From positions 17,875 through 60,616 of the forward strand of contig NW_001865080.1 in assembly GCF_000002865.3 (NCBI RefSeq): 42,742 bases of DNA, read 5' to 3'. The notes beneath the pieces are model-generated. The model made no database searches, was not told the origin of the DNA, and saw nothing but the letters and a program-made list of their open reading frames with translations. The translations under genes and the position numbers were made by a program. Each line of letters starts with the position of its first letter. Position 1 is the stretch's first letter. This document shows, piece by piece, positions 8,156-18,518 of the stretch. The DNA is from Monosiga brevicollis MX1. Taxonomy: Eukaryota > Opisthokonta > Choanoflagellata > Craspedida > Salpingoecidae.

Positions 8156-11100
8156 GAGCCAGACTTCTTCTTCATAAACTGCCTGCGGAAGGCACGAGTT
8201 TTGTCGTCCACTTGGTAGCCCTCACCAAAACCGCCGCCACCACCACGCTTCTGAACCTTGCCCTTGCTGGCATGCACATCTACAAACGCGGTTGGATCAG
8301 ATTTACAAAAGGCAGATTGCCAAAAAAAGAACAAAAGCAAAGAATAATAATGAGAACTGATAAACGGACAGTGTAAGTCGTGAATCGGGTATATGTGTGG
8401 GTGTGTGTGTGTGCTTGCAGCCAGCAACGCGCGGGCGTGCTGCTGGTCATGTTTAGCCAAAGCTTAGCCAAAGCAAAATTGACTCGAGAACGTTTGTCTG
8501 CCAGCAACGTCCACTTACTCAGGTTGACGTTGGGAGGCACGGAAAAACCAAAGGCCTTGCCGACACGACTGAGGTCCAAAGTGTTGACATCAAAAATCTG
8601 CACAAAAAAGAATGAGTGTTGGCGTGCCTGCTCACCCTGATGCAGCCATGGATCGAGTCACACCTGCTTGAGTGAATGCGAAGCATAGGCCTGCAAGTAG
8701 GAGCGATAGCCTTCCTTGGCAGACTTGTGCAAATAGTAATTCTCCTGAATCAGCTTTTCAAGCTGGGAAAAAAAAAATAAGTATCAGATAAGTGGAAAAC
8801 AATTGCAGGCATTGGTGTACCAAGCTTTGGGTGCACTTCGACCCGAAAGGCCCACTGCGACATGGGGCTCACCTGCATCTGTACATTGCTGATCTTGGCC
8901 GCTGGGAACTCGTACTCTTTTGGGCGCACCTTGGCCTGCTTCAAGTATTTGAGAAACGCGACTTCCTCGGGAAGGAGGAAAAGAAGCGCCTTGCCCGATT
9001 TGTCTGTGCCACGAGCCGTACGACCGACGCGATGGATGTAATCCTGTTGTGGGAAGCGCAAACCCCAGGAGCAATCAGTGATGTCTTGATTGATGCCAGC
9101 CCAAGAAAAGACGCCCTTGCGGACAGGTAATTGGCAGAGACGGAAGCGGACGTACGCGAGGATCATCCGGGGGATCATACTGCACGATCCAATCCACATT
9201 GGAAATATCCAAGCCACGCGCAGCGACATCGGTACACAGAAGAATGCCATGCTCTGCGTTGCAAAACTCGAAGAAAGTGGTCGTGCGCTTTCCTTGCTTT
9301 TGCTTGCCCTGTGACCATCATCAAATTGGGAAGTGAAAAAAAGGCGAGGCTCTCCAACACCGAGTGCACCACAAAAAAAAAGGAAGGACATAGCAAAAGG
9401 TATGGACAAGGTGGGATAAAATAAAGACGGGGTCAACCACGGCGAATGTTGCTGAGCTTACATGAATGTCCAGGACGGGGATGTCAATGTAGTTGAGCAG
9501 CTCGGCATGGAATTTTACACTGTTGCAAGAGCTGAGAAAGACCATGACCTTCTTCTTCAGGTTGCGCTTCAAAAATGTGAAGAGAAGCAAGAAGCGCTTG
9601 TCTGCGGGGCAAATCTATTGAGAAGCACGGCAGAGTCGAAGTGATATGAGCAAGGCAAAAACGACAGCACGCTTGAAGAATCTGACGTGAAGGGTTACGA
9701 CATTGCAAGGACTCACAATGTAGCCCTGTTCAATGTTGTCAGCTGTCGCCTCTTCGTCTTGGTCGTTGACACCAACGTAGAGGGGCTCGCCCTTGAGACT
9801 GATGCGAGCCAAGTCTTCGACCTTCCGCGTCTGTGTGGCCGAGAACAAAAGGGTCTGGCGCTTCTCTGCGGACATCCAAAGGCAAAGATGAGCCGTGGAG
9901 ACGTGGCTCGTACCTTTGCGCACGCGCGCGCGCTCTCTCTTTATTATTTGTTACATCAGATCAATCAGCGTAGGCTGAGCACGAGGTGCTTAGAACGTAC
10001 TGGGGAGCAGCTTGATGATTTGGCGCATCTCTTCCTCGAAACCGACTTGCAGGATGCGATCAGCCTCGTCAATGATCAAGCATTGCAGGTTCTTGTAGAG
10101 GAAACCTTGCGTGTTCTGCAGGTGATCGAGCAGTCGACCGGGGGTAGCGACCAGTACGTTGACGCCCTTGACCAAGCGATCGGCTTCAGCCTGTGCAAGC
10201 ACGCGAGGCGGGCATTGGGTAAGGAAAGGGGAGCAGATGGCTCACGTGGAGGATAGACAAGCCAGATGGGACAGAGAGAGAGAGACAGAGAGAGAAAACG
10301 TCGTTTTGAGCAGTAAGCACAGTGCTGGTTTGTAATTTGGACTTACTCGGCGGTTGGCACCACCCATGACAAGGCCATGTGTTTGGGGATGGTAGCGAAG
10401 GAGGTCCTGAACGACACCGTATGTTTGCAATGAAAGCTCACGGGTGGGGCTGATGATGATAATGCCGGTGCCGTTGCGGGGGGTAAACTTGAGCGTCTGC
10501 ATGAGCTCGACGGCGGGCAGCAGGAAGGCCATGGTCTTGCCCGAGCCTGTCTTGGCGGCACCGAGCAAGTCGCGCTTTTGCAGGAGGAGGGGCAATGTTT
10601 TGTACTGAATTTCCATCATGTGTGTAAAGCCCATTTCCTGTCAATGTCGTGAGCACAAAAGGGAGGTGAGGCATGCGATGGGAGCCCATGCGGCCAGAGT
10701 TTGTTGGATGGATCCATGGTCATGGCTCAAACGCGGCAGAAAATAAAGACCAGGGAGCCAGGGAGGCCCGGCCAGGTCGGTGCGAGCGTACATCAATGGC
10801 CTTCATGGTATTTTCTGAAAGCAGGTGCTGAAAGGCTGAGAACTTGACATGGTCTGCGCCCTTCTCGTAGTCGGGCAGAGCGTCTGGATGCAACGCTTCG
10901 AGGGCCGAAACGGCGGCTTCCGGGTCCACTTTAGCGCGCTTGGCCTGTTCGGGTGAAGTCGCGTGCTCGGTCTTTTCCTGCCGGCGGCTGACGGCTTGCT
11001 CGGGTTGCTCGGGGCCCTCGCGGTCACTCTTGCTCGCATGCCCTGCCAATTGCGATGAAAGGAGTTTAGATTTGTTGAGCTGATTCGCGGGGAGGGGAGG

Positions 11101-11239
11101 GCTGCAGGTGGTCTCGGCATTGACTTTGAAAGACATGAAAGCGGGGATGCCAGAACCTACCACGCTTGGGGGTCGCCATCTTGCCACCGGCAGCCTTTTT
11201 GCGCTGCTGGCCCATCGCCTTTGCACCTTTAGGCGCCAT
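8140..11239 (-). CDS. DDX18: DDX18/Has1 DEAD-box RNA helicase, about 611 aa
   Basis: Eleven exons: 11239-11161, 11123-10792, 10637-10347, 10190-10001, 9865-9717, 9614-9462, 9308-9156, 9043-8873, 8762-8664, 8597-8519, 8279-8140. All phases agree. Helicase motifs in order: Walker [10 protein letters not shown] (about 164-172), PTREL (201-205), TPGR (250-253), DEAD (275-278), SAT (306-308), and HRVGRTARG (453-461). The C-terminus has the Has1/DDX18 signature [15 protein letters not shown], then FGFSVPPNV and a Gly-rich KRGGGGGFG. Has1/DDX18 is a nucleolar ATP-dependent helicase needed for pre-rRNA processing and 60S assembly. The start [15 protein letters not shown] is basic, as expected for a nucleolar protein, but implies a 37-nt first intron; an internal ATG at 11136 is an alternative. 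Confidence 0.93.
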
Positions 11240-11267
11240 CTTGCCCCCAAATGGCTCGGCCTCTCAG

Positions 11268-11400
11268 AGCAGAGAGCAGAGAGCAGAGAGCAGAGAGCAG
11301 GAAAAGCGCGCGCGCGCGTCAGAGAGCGAGAGAGAGAGAGAGAGAGAGAGCGCGATGTGCGCGAAATGAGAGAGAGAGAGCGCGTGTGTGTGTGAGAGAG
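11268..11400. repeat. AGAGAGC heptamer repeat and GA tract
   Basis: Several tandem copies of a CAGAGAG-type heptamer lead into alternating CG and then (GA)n, immediately upstream of the DDX18 start; this is CT-rich on the DDX18 sense strand. Confidence 0.9.
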
Positions 11401-12430
11401 ACAACGAACGCGTGTCCGTCGAAAATGCTGACATTTGACGTTGGCTAGAGGGGGCACGTGTGTGTTGCTTGTGAGCAAAACGGCGCTACGTTTGTGCGGT
11501 CAGGCTACTTTAGAGGATCAAAGTCAAAACTAGAGGGATAAAGTGTCCAGCAACCTGGCTATTATTTTACTTCCTCTTTTGGTGGTGAAACAATACAGAG
11601 CCTTGACAACAACAGCGTAGCAACCGCACCCTCTCTCTCTGTGTAAAAGTGTAAATGTGTGTCTCACATGTACATGTAGTAGTAAAGTCTAACACCACGC
11701 GGGTGCAGCTTCTCTCTCTCTCTCTCTCTGTGCCGTCAGACAAAAGATCGCTCTTTTCTTTTGTTCTCACACCTTTGCTGTTGCTCCCCACACGCTCTGG
11801 TGCTTGCTGCTGGATACTCATTTTCTCTGGGTGAGTGATGGCTGCCCCGCATCTTCTCTGACCTTCCTTGTATTTTCCCTTCCATCTCACACCCAGAAAT
11901 CCCACAACGACACCCTCCTCTCAACATCTCCCTCACTCCCACCCCCTCTCTCACACGGACGCTCGCTCTCACCCTCTCTCTCTCATGGCTGTGTGCGTCT
12001 GATTTTCGGTTTTTGGCGTTTTTTTTAGTTTCTCTGGACCGACTGGGTGAGTGCGCGCCGTCTCGTTTGTTCCTCCTCCTCCTCGTTGTTGTTGTTGTTG
12101 TTGTCGCTCTTGGCTGCCGTTTATGTTGCAAAGAGGGGACTGCACTTGTACGGTCCATCCATCCATCTTCCAGTTTGCAGGCGGCGGTGGCCTCGTGATC
12201 ACCGCCTGCCGCTTTCTTGTGTGTTTGGGGAATCGTCTTCTTGTCAACCGTTTTTTTTTTCAGCCGTGAAAGGTTGTCGCTCGTCGGGCCTGAGAGTGGC
12301 GTGCAGTGCCTCCGGGGTCTGCCTCGTTGACAACACAGGGGCTTAATTGGCGAGGCCAGGTCATCGCGCTCGGCAACACAACTTACTCTGTTCACAACTC
12401 TTCTTATCCTCGCTCTCTCCATCTATTTTC

Positions 12431-12432
<2 letters not shown>

Positions 12433-12478
<46 letters not shown>

Positions 12479-12487
12479 TGTGTGTGT
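12433..12487. repeat. Poly-T plus (GT)n microsatellite
   Basis: About 32 T residues followed by roughly 11 GT units, upstream of CCT5. Confidence 0.9.
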
Positions 12488-12750
12488 TATATGGTGTTAT
12501 ATGGCAGTTGCTTGTCAATTCATCGTTTATCACTGGTATCGACCATACCCTGGCGCCACCTCACAGTGTCTGCCTGGTGCTTTTGAATGCTGTTCTCGTC
12601 ACGTAGGCACCTCTTTTTGCTCAGCGTTGACCCAACCCGTCTTTCTCATCTTGCTTAGTTGCGGCACAGTTTGCCGAGCGGTTGGCCAATTTCGGCCCAG
12701 ATCCGAAGAAAACACCGTCACACACCCTTGCAGGTCCACACACCGCCGCC

Positions 12751-14824
12751 ATGGACAGCGCTCAGAACGGTCAGGTTACCTTTGACGAGTACGGTCGCCC
12801 CTTCCTCATCATCCGTGATCAAGACCAGAAAGCTCGCCTCTCCGGTCTCGAAGCGCAGAAGGTTTGTTGGCCCACCCAGCTCAGCATGCTTTAGAGCTGT
12901 GCGCGCGTCGGCGTGCTTTTTTTTTTCTTCTTCTTTTTTTTTTTTTTTTTTTTTTGAGGAACAAAAGAAAAAAAAACCAGGAGGAAGGGAAGAGAACTTT
13001 GACGCCCGATTCTGTGGCATGTCGTCATTTTAGGGCGCCGTTTGGGTTGTGCTATTTGTGCTGCTGTGTGCCATGTCTCTTTCTAGTGACCTGGTCAATT
13101 CTGATTTTTTTTTTTCGTTTCTTCACTTGATTAGGCACACATTCTGGCCGCTCGCTCGGTGGCCAACACGCTCCGCACTTCCCTGGGTCCCAAGGGCTTG
13201 GACAAACTTCTCGTGAGCCCTGATGGCGAGATTACCATCACCAACGATGGTGCCACCATCCTCGACAAGATGGTGAGTTGACTCTGTCCACCCAACCTCG
13301 CACCACATTCCTTGGTTGAGACTGCCACTAACCCTCAACTGGGTCAATCCTGTCACGTTAGGATGTGAGTCATGAGATTGCCAAGTTGATGGTACAGCTG
13401 TCCAAGTCCCAGGACGATGAGATTGGTGATGGCACAACCGGCGTCGTGGTGTTGGCTGGTGCTCTCCTGCAGCAGGCCGAGCAGCTCCTGGACCGCGGCC
13501 TGCACCCTATTCGTGTTGCCGATGGTTATGAAATGGCTGCCAAGGTTGCTCTGGACCGTTTGGATGCCATTGCCGACACCTTTCCCGTCGATGTCAAGAA
13601 CCCTGAAACGCTCGTGGAGACTGCCATGACCACCCTCAGCTCAAAGATTGTCAACCGGTGTCACCGCCAGTTTGCTCAGATTGCTGTCGATGCCGTGCTT
13701 GCTGTCGCCGACCTCGAAAAGCGCGACGTCAACTTTGAACTCATCAAGATGGATGGCAAGGAAGGTGCGAAGCTCGAGGACACTATGCTCGTGCACGGCG
13801 TCGTTCTGGACAAGACCATGAGCCACCCGCAAATGCCCAAGACGGTCAAGGATGCCCGCGTGGCCATCCTCACCTGCCCCTTTGAGCCCCCTAAGCCCAA
13901 GACCACGCACAAGCTGGACATCAACTCGGTTGCGGCCTACGAAGAGCTGCGCAAGTACGAGCAGGAGAAGTTTGCCGAAATGGTCCAACAGGTCAAGGAC
14001 ACGGGTGCCAACCTCGTGCTCTGCCAGTGGGGCTTTGATGACGAAGCCAACCATTTGCTCCTCCAGAAGGAGCTGCCCGCCGTCCGCTGGGTCGGTGGCC
14101 CCGAGGTTGAGCTCGTGGCCATTGCCACTGGCGGCCGCATCGTGCCCCGCTTTTCCGAGCTCACCGCTGACAAGCTGGGTAAGGCTGGCCTCGTGCGCGA
14201 GTTGGCCTTTGGCACCACCAAGGAACACATGATGGTCATTGAAGAGTGCCAAAACTCAAAGGCCGTGACCATCTTTGTGCGTGGTGGTAACAAGATGATC
14301 ATTGACGAGGCCAAGCGTAGCCTTCACGATGCTATTTGCGTGGTCCGCAACCTCGTCCGCGACGACCGTGTGGTGTATGGTGGCGGTGCCGCCGAAATCG
14401 CTTGCTCCATTGCCGTTAAGAACGAAGCTGACAAGGTGCGTTCAAGTGCTATCGTTCGTCCTCGTTGCTCGTTTAAGTTGCAATGACCTCACCGTTTTGT
14501 TGTCGATTTGCCTTTGCGTTACAGGTGTCGTCGCTGGAGCAGTACGCCATGCGTTCGTTCGCCGATGCCCTTGAGAGCATTCCTCTGGCCCTGGCCGAGA
14601 ACAGTGGCTTGCCTCCCATTGCCACGGTCTCCGAGGTGATTGCCCGTCAGGTCAAGGAGGGCAACGCATATCTGGGTGTTGACTGCTTGAGCAAGGGCAC
14701 CAATGACATGAAGCAGCAACACGTTCTTGAAACACTGATTGGCAAGAAGCAGCAGATCAGCCTAGCCACTCAGCTGGTCAAGATGATCTTGAAGATTGAC
14801 GATGTCCGAACCCCCGCGAACTGA
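12751..14824 (+). CDS. CCT5: T-complex protein 1 subunit epsilon (CCT5), 540 aa
   Basis: Exons 12751-12861, 13135-13272, 13362-14435, 14525-14824; all in phase, giving 540 aa against 541 in human. CCT5 is one of eight subunits of the cytosolic chaperonin TRiC, which folds actin, tubulin and WD-repeat proteins using ATP. The subunit identity is clear from the start ([19 protein letters not shown]), which is specific to epsilon, and from [37 protein letters not shown] and the end [18 protein letters not shown]. Nucleotide-binding motifs are LGPKGLDK (about 54-61), GDGTT (105-109) and GGGAAE (423-428). ATG context is GCCGCCATGG, a near-perfect Kozak match. The first intron contains an unusually long T tract. 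Confidence 0.98.
12918..12974. repeat. T-rich then A-rich tract in CCT5 intron 1
   Basis: Runs of T (with TTC interruptions) are followed after ten bases by a shorter A-rich stretch, so the intron RNA could fold into a U/A hairpin. The tract is not at the acceptor, where intron 1 has its own T run (13106-13115). Confidence 0.8.
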
Positions 14825-15584
14825 GATGCCGAATAGTCTTTAACTGGATTGACTCGTGGCAGGACCTTGCCGCCTCTTGTAGCTTATGGCCTGACTCCTA
14901 AACCTTGTGGCTGGCGTCTCTTTCCCGCGTCGAGAAGTGAAAAAAAATAAAAATTTATGAGAAACACTCTTTCAACCGAGTCTTGGTCATTTCCGATGCC
15001 TGATCTAGGGGTCCGAAGAAAGGAAAGACCAGTCTGTTTGGCATCAGTTGTTCAATTCTTGTTGGTCAAGGAAGCTCATGTGATGAGCGAAAACCGAAGA
15101 TAACAAGACGCATGACCAAAGAACGGAAGCAGGGGCATTTTATCAAAAGAAAGATGAACAAACATCAGGACTCGTGGAAAGGAAACACAGCAACAGACTG
15201 AACCACATATCCTGAAGGGTGTGGAACAGGGCTGTACTCTACCAAGCTCGGACACGGAGCAACTTCAAGTCGAATGGAAAGTCGAAATGCATTTGCGCGC
15301 CCAGTTGGCCGCCCGCAGGGCGCCGAGTGAAACAGTCAAAAGAGTGACCAACAGTCAAACAAAACAAGGCACTAACAAGCCAGATGAACCAAAATTAAAC
15401 TGCGGAGGACTCGACAGAAGAACATTCAAAGTGCCTCGTGCAAAATGCACGGTGTCAGCAAAGAGGTGGCATACCGACCAATGAGGTCCACAGAAGGCAG
15501 ACAGCACGTGGGCTGGTGTCTGCTCAAGTCAAAACAAGACGCAGCAGCCTACTTGTGGAGAAGGCCGTATCAACTTCTCATGGT
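14825..15584. other. Convergent CCT5 / kinase 3' region, no gene seen
   Basis: Contains the CCT5 3'UTR with its poly-A signal. The rest up to the kinase stop codon has only short, unsupported frames. Confidence 0.5.
14946..14951 (+). terminator. Poly-A signal of CCT5
   Basis: AATAAA lies 122 nt after the CCT5 stop codon, a normal distance for a short 3'UTR. Confidence 0.6.
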
Positions 15585-16855
15585 CTACACCAAGGATTGG
15601 ACGAGCGTCTTGAGTTTGCCCTTGTCGCCCTGTTCGCTGACAAAGGGGTGTTTGCTCAAAGCTCCAGCTATCAAAGCCATCGCACAATGGTGATGTAATT
15701 GTGAGCTTTGACGGGAATCCCAAGAAGGGGGGGGAAGCGGGGCGGCACTGATGACCACAAATGCGTACCAGTGATGCGGTCGGTGGGCTTTTTCACCAGT
15801 GCCGAGGCGACAAAATCGTGAAACGAACTACTAAAGCCACGGCTGGCGTCGAGGGTCGGGCTAGGTCCAGAGAGAATTTTGAACAACACCTGAAAAACCC
15901 GGATAGCACGACGCAAGGGGGAGAGGCAACTTTGGAATGAGTCTGCAACAAATGAGCGATTGTTGTGGACAGCTTGGCTAAGGCCACTAGTGTCGGGCGG
16001 ACGGGGTCATTTGTCGAGTACCTTGATGGGGTGGAGGTCAGCATGCGGCGGGCGGCGTTGGGCTAGCTCCAAAGCTGTGATGCCCAACGACCAAATGTCG
16101 GCGCGCGAGTTGTAGGCGTTTGAGCTATCATTTTCACAGGCCACGACTTCTGGAGCCATCCAATGTGGAGAGCCGACAAAGGTGTGCCGGCGCTGGTCTT
16201 CGCTCTTGCCGAGGGCGGATACGCCAAAGTCGGCGAGTTTGACGGTGCCGTGGCGGGTGATGAGGGTATTGGCGCAATTGATGTCGCGATGGATTACAAA
16301 ATGAGCGTGCAGGAAGACGAGGGCTTTGAGCATTTGGTGCATGATGGGAGCAATGTAGCCTTCATCAAAACCGGCTTCTGTCTTGTCAACGAGCGAGCCC
16401 AGGGATCCACCATCACAGAGTTCAATGATAATCCACAAGTCAGGTTTGTTGAAGTAGCCGTCGATAAAGTTTGTGATGTTATCATGGCGGCAGCTGGTCA
16501 AAATGTCAACTTCGGTGGAAAAATCACTGAGCTGAGCGCTGGCACCAATTTGAGCAATCTTGGCGGCCGCCTTTTGACCTGTTTGTCGATGCCGCACAAG
16601 GTGAACCTTGCCGTATGTGCCTGGTGGGGGTGCGGAGCAAATGGGGGATGACATGGCAGAGATGAGGAACAGGAGGGACACAGGGCTAGGAAGGCGATGA
16701 ACAAGTGGGAGGTGTTTGGGCCCAAGTGGGCACTGGAGCCGAGCAGGAGGGTCTAGGAGGGGGCGCGCACCTGCACCCAGGTCGCCCGTAATTTGCCAGA
16801 TGGTGATTGGGTTTTCGTTCTTGATGTTTCGCAGCTTGGTGGAGCTGAGACCCAT
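15585..16855 (-). CDS. STE20-family (SLK/LOK-like) protein kinase, about 295 aa
   Basis: Four exons: 16855-16771, 16620-16022, 15889-15769, 15667-15585 (888 nt, phases consistent). The protein is almost only a kinase domain. Motifs: Gly loop GAGTYGKV (27-34), AAAKI with Lys49, alpha-C Glu65, catalytic loop HRDINCAN (139-146), DFGVSA (159-164), GSPHWMAPE (178-186), then DIWSLGITALELAQ and a closing SKHPFV. The AAAK pairing, MAPEVV followed by a CE motif, and the PPH...HPIKVL segment resemble the SLK/LOK branch of STE20 kinases, which phosphorylate cytoskeletal targets such as ERM proteins. Unusual points: Asn143 replaces the catalytic-loop Lys, and the start MGLSSTK fits an N-myristoylation signal. 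The long C-terminal coiled coil of animal SLK/LOK is absent. The start is the only ATG upstream of the domain in frame. Confidence 0.88.
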
Positions 16856-18518
16856 GGTGCTGGACACAGCAACCACACTCGTGGAATATCGAGTAGGAAT
16901 AAGCAGCGAGGTGACACGGCGCTGAACGCTGTGGGCCCAAAGGCGACGAGCGTACAAGGCAAAGTGGCGGGCAGGCCGGGGTCTGAGCCACCGCCAGATC
17001 GTATCTGCGCGTGCCCTGGGGCTGACCAGCTGTTTGGCACCGTTGATGACACTGCCTCTGGGGGCTTCCAACCTTGAGTAATCGGGTCGGCCTCACCAGG
17101 AAATGGGAAAGTTGATATGGGCCCGGCTAGAACTCGTTCCTTTGCGCTCCTGTGTGGCGCAGACAAGGGGCACACGAGCAGCTCGAGATCAGCTTGCCCG
17201 AGGTGTGCATTCATCGAGGACGACCCACAAACCCATGCTAGCCAGATTCATTCAGGGTCGCTAGGCAGCGATGCCATCTGGCGCATCAAGGGGTGCAGCG
17301 GCGGCGAAAGAATTCTTTTGCCGCCGTCGCCTCAAGAGCCCCGCCCCCAACTTTGCTTTGATCACGCAACGCCGTCATGAATCACCGCCTCCACCTATCC
17401 TTGCTCCCTCTTCCTCGCCCTCCATCCCGCTCCCCAAGCCAAAATCGACATACCTCGTCGTCCGCCCCGTTCCCCCTTGCGGCGCGTCAAAATCGTCCAG
17501 CTGCCAAAACTGAGATCCCCGATCCGCCTCCTTGCCCGTCCGTCCGTCCGTCCGTCCGTCCGTCCGTGTGTTGTGTTGTGTTGTGTTGTGTTGTGTTGTG
17601 TTGTGTTGTGTTGTGTTGTGTTGTGTTGTGTTGTGTTTGTGTGTGTGTGTGTTGTNGCGGCCTCAACGTGAAGAGAGAGACAGACACACACAACACACAC
17701 ACACACACACACACACACGATGAATTGTCAGATGAATTGGCACACCAGGAGCTGAGGTTACCAGATGTTAGTCATCCTTTTTGGAAGGTTTGCTTGACAG
17801 CAAACGACTGGCTCATCTCTCCGGTGCTACCAAGTGTGAACCGGGGTCAAGAAACACACGACCAGTCAACGTGTTCAGCTGTATCAACCACGCGGGAAAA
17901 ACACCCGTAAAACAATACGGTTCCTGACACGCGCGAACAGCCTTTTCCTCTGGCCGCCATTCGCAGCAAACCGGTGAGCCGTTCCATCCTGCCAGTCGCG
18001 ACCCTGGACTGTCGCTGCACCGCTGCCCTTTTGATGTCGGTGTTGGATGCATGTGTCGGAGGCAAAGCGGGCGGTCGTACACACAGCTGTCATTTATTTG
18101 AATGGGTTTGAAAGGGACTGCCCTGGGCAAGGGCTGCCTCATGCCGCCCGACATGCCACGCCTCCCGTTTCGATGCGGCTCGCCGGGTCTGGTTGGAACA
18201 CATTGGCGTGGCATGGCGGTAACCGGCAGCGCTACCACCTCGCCTCATTATGGCAGTTATCGTTGATCAATGAACCACCGAGATGCCCCTGGGGACGCAA
18301 TGCTTGATACCCCACCTCTCCTTGAAGTTTCCGGCCGTTCTCTCTCAGCGTTGTTCGTCGTGTTGTCCGTGTGGTTTTCTTGTTGATTTGGGTGTGGTCG
18401 GGTTGGCTACTCTCCTCCGGTGGTGGTGGTGGTGGTGGTGATGACACTGGCTTGTCGTGATGCATGCTTGCTGATCTTGTACCACCTCTGTTTGCTCCCT
18501 TAAATGTCATCAGGCACC
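16856..18518. other. Divergent kinase / RPS10 spacer with compound microsatellite
   Basis: No gene recognised. Long open frames on the minus strand up to about 17215 are GC-rich shadow frames without homology. The centre holds the compound microsatellite 17536-17720. A likely 3' splice acceptor (CATCAG|GCACCATG) lies directly before the RPS10 ATG, so RPS10 probably has a 5'UTR exon and intron in the right half. Confidence 0.5.
17536..17720. repeat. Compound microsatellite: (CCGT)n, (TTGTG)n, (TG)n, (CA)n with one undetermined base
   Basis: About eight CCGT units pass into about 14 TTGTG pentamers, then TG, an N at 17656, a short unique segment and CA repeats. The N and the mirrored TG/CA arms suggest an assembly join or polymerase slippage here. 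Confidence 0.9.

Larger units (their letters stand above)
11240..12750. other. Divergent DDX18/CCT5 promoter region with simple repeats
   Basis: No protein domain recognised. From left: an AGAGAGC 7-mer repeat and GA tract (11268-11400), CT tracts at 11711-11728 and around 11940-11985, a TTG triplet run near 12085-12103, and poly-T followed by a GT microsatellite (12434-12487). Several GTGAGT motifs (for example 11830, 12048) could be donors of a CCT5 5'UTR intron; this cannot be settled from sequence alone. Confidence 0.5.

Noticed and set aside
9300-9465. Apparent frame mismatch at the DDX18 HG/KQKQ exon junction
   Set aside because: On re-reading, the donor is CAT|GTAAGC and the acceptor CAG|GGC; both are canonical and phase 0.
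13641-14314. Minus-strand frames opposite CCT5
   Set aside because: Antisense shadows in GC-rich codons; the plus strand is CCT5 beyond doubt.
16753-17214. Long minus-strand frames upstream of the SLK/LOK-like kinase as an N-terminal extension
   Set aside because: No upstream ATG in frame, no homology, and the MGLSSTK start directly precedes the kinase domain.
18418-18492. Possible extra C/D snoRNA upstream of RPS10 (GGTGGT ... TGATGA ... CTGA ... ACCACC)
   Set aside because: The C-to-D distance is only about 30 nt, too short, and the stem comes from a GGT triplet repeat.
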